Below, piece after piece: positions 60,729 to 64,000 of a DNA stretch of 64,000 nucleotides (position 1 is the stretch's first letter; each line of letters opens with the position of its first letter). The translations under genes were made by a program, and so were the position numbers. This stretch comes from Acidimicrobiales bacterium. GTDB lineage: Bacteria > Actinomycetota > Acidimicrobiia > Acidimicrobiales > Aldehydirespiratoraceae. The notes beneath the pieces were generated by a model that was not told the DNA's origin, did no database searches, and saw nothing but the letters and a program-made list of their open reading frames with translations. The stretch lies in the NCBI GenBank assembly GCA_029263175.1, contig JAJCXZ010000049.1, forward strand, positions 124,001 to 188,000, read 5' to 3'.

Positions 60729-61192
60729 CCATCGCCTTCGAGGGCTACCACCTGGCCCAGATCAACATCGCCAAGATCCGTCACCCGCCGGGTGACCCGC
60801 GGGTGGCGGGATTCATCGACAATCTCGACAAGATCAACACGCTGGGGACCGAGTCGCCGGGCTTCGTCTGGATCTACACCGACGAGAGCGGCGCGGCCAT
60901 CGAGACCAAGATGTTCGATGACCCGGAGCTTCTCCTCAACCTGACGGTGTGGGAATCGATCGAGGATCTGCAGGACTTCGTGACCAACACCGAGCACGTC
61001 AGTTTCCTGCGCCGCAAGCTCGAATGGTTCGACCGCCCGCCCGACGGACTACCGACGCTCACCCTTTGGTGGGTTCGCCAGGGTGAGCTCCCCACCCCGC
61101 AGGAGGCGGTCGAGCGAGTCCTGTATCTTCGCGAGCATGGCCCGACTCCGTTTGCGTTCACGGTGAAGGATCGGTTCGCACCGGAAGGCTGA
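60725..61192 (+). CDS. DUF3291 family protein
   Basis: A 155-residue protein of the DUF3291 group: YHLAQINIAKIRHPPGDPRVAGFIDNLD at the N-terminus, then SPGFVWIYTDESG and LTVWESIEDLQDFVTNTEH. The fold resembles dimeric alpha-beta barrel monooxygenase-like proteins; the function is unknown. An ATGA overlap couples it to the oxidoreductase. The gene ends 6 bases before the first IclR-type operator. Confidence 0.75.
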   Translation: MTIAFEGYHLAQINIAKIRHPPGDPRVAGFIDNLDKINTLGTESPGFVWIYTDESGAAIETKMFDDPELLLNLTVWESIEDLQDFVTNTEHVSFLRRKLEWFDRPPDGLPTLTLWWVRQGELPTPQEAVERVLYLREHGPTPFAFTVKDRFAPEG

Positions 61193-61197
61193 ATCGA

Positions 61198-61214
61198 CTT
61201 CCGCATCGTGGAAG
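61198..61214. promoter_or_regulatory. IclR-type operator, distal copy
   Basis: CTTCCGCATCGTGGAAG is a quasi-palindrome with CTTCC/GGAAG ends around CGCATCGT, resembling IclR-family sites. Its first 14 bases recur with one mismatch exactly 30 bp downstream (61228), three helical turns apart on the same DNA face. Confidence 0.6.
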
Positions 61215-61219
61215 TGCTC

Positions 61220-61247
61220 TTGGCATGCTTCCGCATTGTGGTACAAC
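61220..61247 (+). promoter_or_regulatory. Promoter of the MmgE/PrpD-IclR-MttB operon
   Basis: TTGGCA, a 16-base spacer and TACAAC. The -10 box ends 6 bases before ATG 61254, so the operon mRNA is predicted to be leaderless. Confidence 0.5.
61228..61244. promoter_or_regulatory. IclR-type operator, promoter-proximal copy
   Basis: CTTCCGCATTGTGGTAC repeats the site at 61198 (13 of 14 bases in the shared core). It fills the spacer between TTGGCA (61220-61225) and TACAAC (61242-61247), so binding would occlude the promoter of the MmgE/PrpD gene. Confidence 0.6.
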
Positions 61248-61253
61248 GTCTTC

Positions 61254-62588
61254 ATGGAGCCCGACCCCGCCATCCTGTCGTTCATCCACGACACGCGCCT
61301 CTCGGACGTTCCCGATGATGTTGTCGCCTTCGGCAGGCGTTGTGTGCTCGATCTCCTCGGCGTCGCCGCGGCCGGGTCGACCACTCCGCTGGCGACGATC
61401 ATCGCCGACCATGTCGTCGAGCAGTTCGCAGCCGGACCCCGGGCAAGTGCCCCAATCTTCTTCGACGGTCGAAGGGTCAGCCCCACCGGCGCCGCGCTGG
61501 CGGGTGGGATGACGATCGACTCGATCGACGCCCACGACGGTCACCGCCTCACCAAGGGACACGCCGGCTGTGGACTCCTGCCCGCCGCGCTCGCATTCGC
61601 CGCGGCCGAGGGAATCGATGATGCAGGAGAGATTCTTGCCGCCCTTGTGGTCGGCTACGAGGTGGCGATCCGCGCCGGAATCGTCCTCCATGAAACCGTG
61701 GACGACTACCACACCAGCGGCGCGTGGGTCGCGGTCGCCACGGCCGCCATGGGAAGCCGGCTGCTCGGTCTCGACCAAGAGGCAACCGGCCATGCGCTCG
61801 GCATCGCCGAGTACCACGGCCCCCGCAGTCAGATGATGCGGGTCATCGACCACCCGACCATGCTGAAAGACGGTTCGGGCTGGGGTGCGATGGCCGGTGT
61901 GTCGGCCACGTATCTGGCCCGGTGCGGATTCACCGGCGCTCCCGCGATCACGGTCGCCGGCCGCGAAGTCACCGAATGGTGGGTTGATCTCGGCTCGGTG
62001 TGGCGAATCACCGAGCAGTACTTCAAGCCGCATCCGGTGTGTCGCTGGGCGCAACCGGCGGTCGAGGCCGCGCTGAGCCTTCGCTCGGCCCATGACATCG
62101 AGCCCGCCGAAGTTGCCCGCATCGAAGTCACCACATTTCACGAAGCCGCCCGCCTGGTCACGCGGCATCCCGCGAACACCGAGCAGGCGCAATACAGCCT
62201 CCCGTTCCCGCTCGGCGCCGCGGTGGTCCGCGGTACGCTGGGGGCAGCCGAGATCTCTGCCGACGCGCTGCATGACCCCGAGATAGCGGCCATGGCCGAC
62301 CTCGTCGTGATTGCCGAGGACGACGATCACAATCGCCTGTTTCCTGGCGAACGATTGGCACGAGTGACGATCGAGCTCGACGACGGGAATCGCCACGAAT
62401 CGCCTGACACCTACGCGTCCGGCGATCCTCACACCGCGTTGTCCGACATGCAGATCCGGGCCAAGTTCCACGAGTTGGCCGACCCTGTCCTCGGCGCGGA
62501 CCGGGCGGATGCGCTCGAGGTGGCTGTCGACGCGATCGGCCAGGGCGTTTCGCTGAGCGGCGTCACCGATCTGATCAGCGGGCGCTGA
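61254..62588 (+). CDS. MmgE/PrpD family protein
   Basis: A 444-residue protein of the 2-methylcitrate dehydratase/aconitate-decarboxylase/isomerase family: CVLDLLGVAAAG near the N-terminus, GTSALAG-equivalent AALAGGMTIDSIDAHDGHRLTKGHAGCG, and KPHPVCRWAQPAVEA. It may dehydrate or racemise a hydroxy- or amino-acid-derived acid. It is the first gene of an operon with IclR and an MttB-family methyltransferase, so a role beyond propionate metabolism is likely. No other methylcitrate-cycle gene is near. ATG 61254 fits the promoter. Confidence 0.85.
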   Translation: MEPDPAILSFIHDTRLSDVPDDVVAFGRRCVLDLLGVAAAGSTTPLATIIADHVVEQFAAGPRASAPIFFDGRRVSPTGAALAGGMTIDSIDAHDGHRLTKGHAGCGLLPAALAFAAAEGIDDAGEILAALVVGYEVAIRAGIVLHETVDDYHTSGAWVAVATAAMGSRLLGLDQEATGHALGIAEYHGPRSQMMRVIDHPTMLKDGSGWGAMAGVSATYLARCGFTGAPAITVAGREVTEWWVDLGSVWRITEQYFKPHPVCRWAQPAVEAALSLRSAHDIEPAEVARIEVTTFHEAARLVTRHPANTEQAQYSLPFPLGAAVVRGTLGAAEISADALHDPEIAAMADLVVIAEDDDHNRLFPGERLARVTIELDDGNRHESPDTYASGDPHTALSDMQIRAKFHELADPVLGADRADALEVAVDAIGQGVSLSGVTDLISGR

Positions 62589-62589
62589 C

Positions 62590-63306
62590 ATGGTCCAAAG
62601 CGTTGCGCGCGCACTTGCGCTACTCGCCGAAGTCGCCGACGAGCCCGCCGGCCTGGCTGTGCTCGCTGCCCGTACCGACCTCGCCTTGTCGACCGCGTCT
62701 CGGCTCTTGGCCACGCTGGAGGACTCCGGTGCGGTGCAGCGCGACGCCGATGGGATGTACCGCGTCGGGCCGACCATTGCCGCGATCCAGCCGTCGATCG
62801 GTGGGTCGAGTCTGCAAGTGGTCGCGCACCCGCACCTCGCGGCCTTGGTGGGCGAACTCGACGAGGCGGTCTGCCTGTCGGTGCTCGCGGATCAGAAGAC
62901 GCAGACGCTGGTCCAGGTCGATGTTCCCCGGCCGGTCCAGGCCCAGGACTGGACGGGTATGAGCTGGCCCCTCGACGCGGGTGGCTCCGGTGTGATCCTG
63001 CTGGCCACCCAGCCCGACGAGCGGCTGGCGCTGTTCGAGAACGCGCCATCATCAGAGATCTTGGCGGCGGCGCGGCGTCGTGGCGTCGCCTGGACCCGAG
63101 ATGGCTACGTCGAAGGCCTGGCGTCGGTCGCGGCGGCCGTTGTCAGCCCCGACGGAATCGGACGAGCTGCGGTGGTGGCCTACGGCCCGACCTACCGGTT
63201 CCCGGTCACCGAAGAGATTCCGAGGATCGAGCGGGCGGTCCGGTCATGCGCCGACGCCATCTCGAGCGAACTCGCAGCCTGTTGGCCGACCGGAGGACGA
63301 TCATGA
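62590..63306 (+). CDS. IclR-family transcriptional regulator
   Basis: A 238-residue regulator. The N-terminal winged helix is VARALALLAEVADEPAGLAVLAARTDLALSTASRLLATLEDSGAV (about residues 4-50) and the effector domain contains MSWPLDAGGSGVILLA and RDGYVEGLASVAAAVV. It begins one base after the MmgE/PrpD stop. It is the natural candidate to bind the paired operators at 61198 and 61228 and so regulate its own operon. Its stop overlaps the methyltransferase start (ATGA). Confidence 0.9.
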   Translation: MVQSVARALALLAEVADEPAGLAVLAARTDLALSTASRLLATLEDSGAVQRDADGMYRVGPTIAAIQPSIGGSSLQVVAHPHLAALVGELDEAVCLSVLADQKTQTLVQVDVPRPVQAQDWTGMSWPLDAGGSGVILLATQPDERLALFENAPSSEILAAARRRGVAWTRDGYVEGLASVAAAVVSPDGIGRAAVVAYGPTYRFPVTEEIPRIERAVRSCADAISSELAACWPTGGRS

Positions 63307-64000
63307 CGCGCCGAGGACGGCGCCGCGCGGTGGCCGCCTCGTCGATTCCGCAACTGCCCTGGCGGAAGGTGACGAACAGTCATGGCACGCTCGATGTGCT
63401 GCGGCCCGAGCAGGTTGACCAGATCCACGAAGCATCGCTGCACGTGCTCGAGACCTGCGGAATCGAGCTGTGGTCAGCGGACGCCCGACGCCTCTTCGAG
63501 GAAGCAGGGGCGATCGTCGATCACGAGACCACGGTGGTTCGCATCGGTCGGGACGTGATCGAGCACGCGCTGGCTCAGGCTCCATCGTTGTTCACGCTGA
63601 CCCCTCGAAACCCCGACCGTTCTGTCGAGTTCGGCGGAAACAATCTCGTCTTCGGTCTCGTTGCCGGGCCGCCTGCAGTCCACGACTGCATCAACGGTCG
63701 GCGTCAGAGCAACATGGCCGACTACGAGAACTTCGTCCGTCTCGGCCAGTACTTCAACGCGATCCACATGCTCGGCAATCAGGTGTCCGCGCCGATCGAG
63801 CTCCCGGCCAACAATCGGCACCTCGACTGCTATCGGGCCAACATCACCTATTCGGATCTCGCCTACCACTGCACGGCAATCGGCCGGGGCCGGGCCCTCG
63901 ACGGCATCAACATGATGGCGATCTCCCGTGGCCTTTCTTTGGAAGAAGTGGCCGAGAGCCCTGGTGTGATCACAGTTGTCAACGTGAACTCGCCGCGCCG
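63303..64000 (+). CDS. Trimethylamine methyltransferase (MttB) family protein, N-terminal part
   Basis: The first 232 codons of an MttB-superfamily cobamide-dependent methyltransferase that continues past the window. Visible motifs include LRPEQVDQIHEASLHVLETCGIEL, FGGNNLVFGLVAGPPAVHD and DLAYHCTAIGRGRALDGINMMA. No amber (TAG) codon occurs in the visible frame, but pyrrolysine normally lies further on, so Pyl and non-Pyl types cannot be separated. Non-Pyl members demethylate glycine betaine, proline betaine or carnitine. An ATGA overlap couples it to IclR. Confidence 0.85.
   Translation, partial: MTRRGRRRAVAASSIPQLPWRKVTNSHGTLDVLRPEQVDQIHEASLHVLETCGIELWSADARRLFEEAGAIVDHETTVVRIGRDVIEHALAQAPSLFTLTPRNPDRSVEFGGNNLVFGLVAGPPAVHDCINGRRQSNMADYENFVRLGQYFNAIHMLGNQVSAPIELPANNRHLDCYRANITYSDLAYHCTAIGRGRALDGINMMAISRGLSLEEVAESPGVITVVNVNSPR

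Noticed and set aside
1-64000. tRNA, rRNA, CRISPR, transposon or prophage features
   Set aside because: No clover-leaf, repeat-spacer array, transposase, integrase or structural phage gene was recognised by eye. A tRNA/CRISPR/IS search program would be decisive.

Overview
The window is a densely packed, high-GC chromosomal stretch from what looks like an actinobacterium, most plausibly a free-living (perhaps marine) member of the Acidimicrobiia. This placement is inferred from gene content: F420-type luciferase-like oxidoreductases, acyl-CoA dehydrogenase/APH/MaoC fatty-acid gene sets, GTG starts, many ATGA gene overlaps, a long type-2 isoleucyl-tRNA synthetase, and many start codons lying 6-9 bases behind a TANNNT -10 box (leaderless mRNAs). 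I saw no tRNA, rRNA, insertion sequence, integrase, phage gene or CRISPR array. No gene-free stretch exceeds about 210 bases. The larger gaps (7570-7733, 8481-8690, 10805-10899, 29432-29635) hold possible leader mini-genes or a rhodanese remnant.

Region by region. 1-8480: CoA-thioester catabolism (acyl-CoA ligase end, MaoC pair, CrtC-like protein, APH-like kinase, SDR, acyl-CoA dehydrogenase, F420-type oxidoreductase, MBL hydrolase, enoyl-CoA hydratase). 8620-15362: a complete Opp/Dpp-type ABC importer ordered ATPase-ATPase-binding protein-permease-permease, followed by a beta-hydroxylase-like protein. 15363-29431: mixed metabolic genes (thioesterase, TauD-type dioxygenase, MFS, FadJ-like fusion, orphan binding protein, amidase, guanine deaminase, polysaccharide deacetylase lipoprotein, flavin monooxygenase, class I aldolase, alpha/beta hydrolase, quinone oxidoreductase).

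29432-36146 is a sulfur/redox island: rhodanese remnant, TlpA/DsbE-like and DsbB-like proteins, GntR regulator, CsoR-family repressor, SulP transporter, short beta-carbonic anhydrase, rhodanese-membrane protein and an MBL-rhodanese fusion of the persulfide dioxygenase type. Two copies of the dyad ATACCCC-N2-GGGGTAT, each placed in a promoter, tie the repressor, the SulP operon and the MBL-rhodanese gene into one small regulon. 36156-39612 adds SRPBCC proteins, a DUF899 protein, an ArsR repressor and a second SulP.

39616-46978 holds malonyl-CoA decarboxylase, then an XRE-cupin regulator and a gmaS-like glutamine synthetase divergent from three genes matching N-methylglutamate synthase (MgsA, MgsB, MgsC): a methylamine or glutamyl-amine module, with an MFS transporter. 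46986-51956: thiolase, acyl-CoA ligase and TetR, divergent from a carotenoid/stilbene cleavage oxygenase. 51987-55708: IleRS and an ACT-domain protein. 55712-64000: a second amine-type module (EamA transporter, P450, PuuA-like glutamine synthetase, divergent PuuD-like hydrolase, F420-type oxidoreductase, DUF3291), then MmgE/PrpD, an IclR regulator with two matching operators, and the start of an MttB-family methyltransferase. The right half of the window therefore has a recurring theme of methylated or glutamylated amine catabolism.
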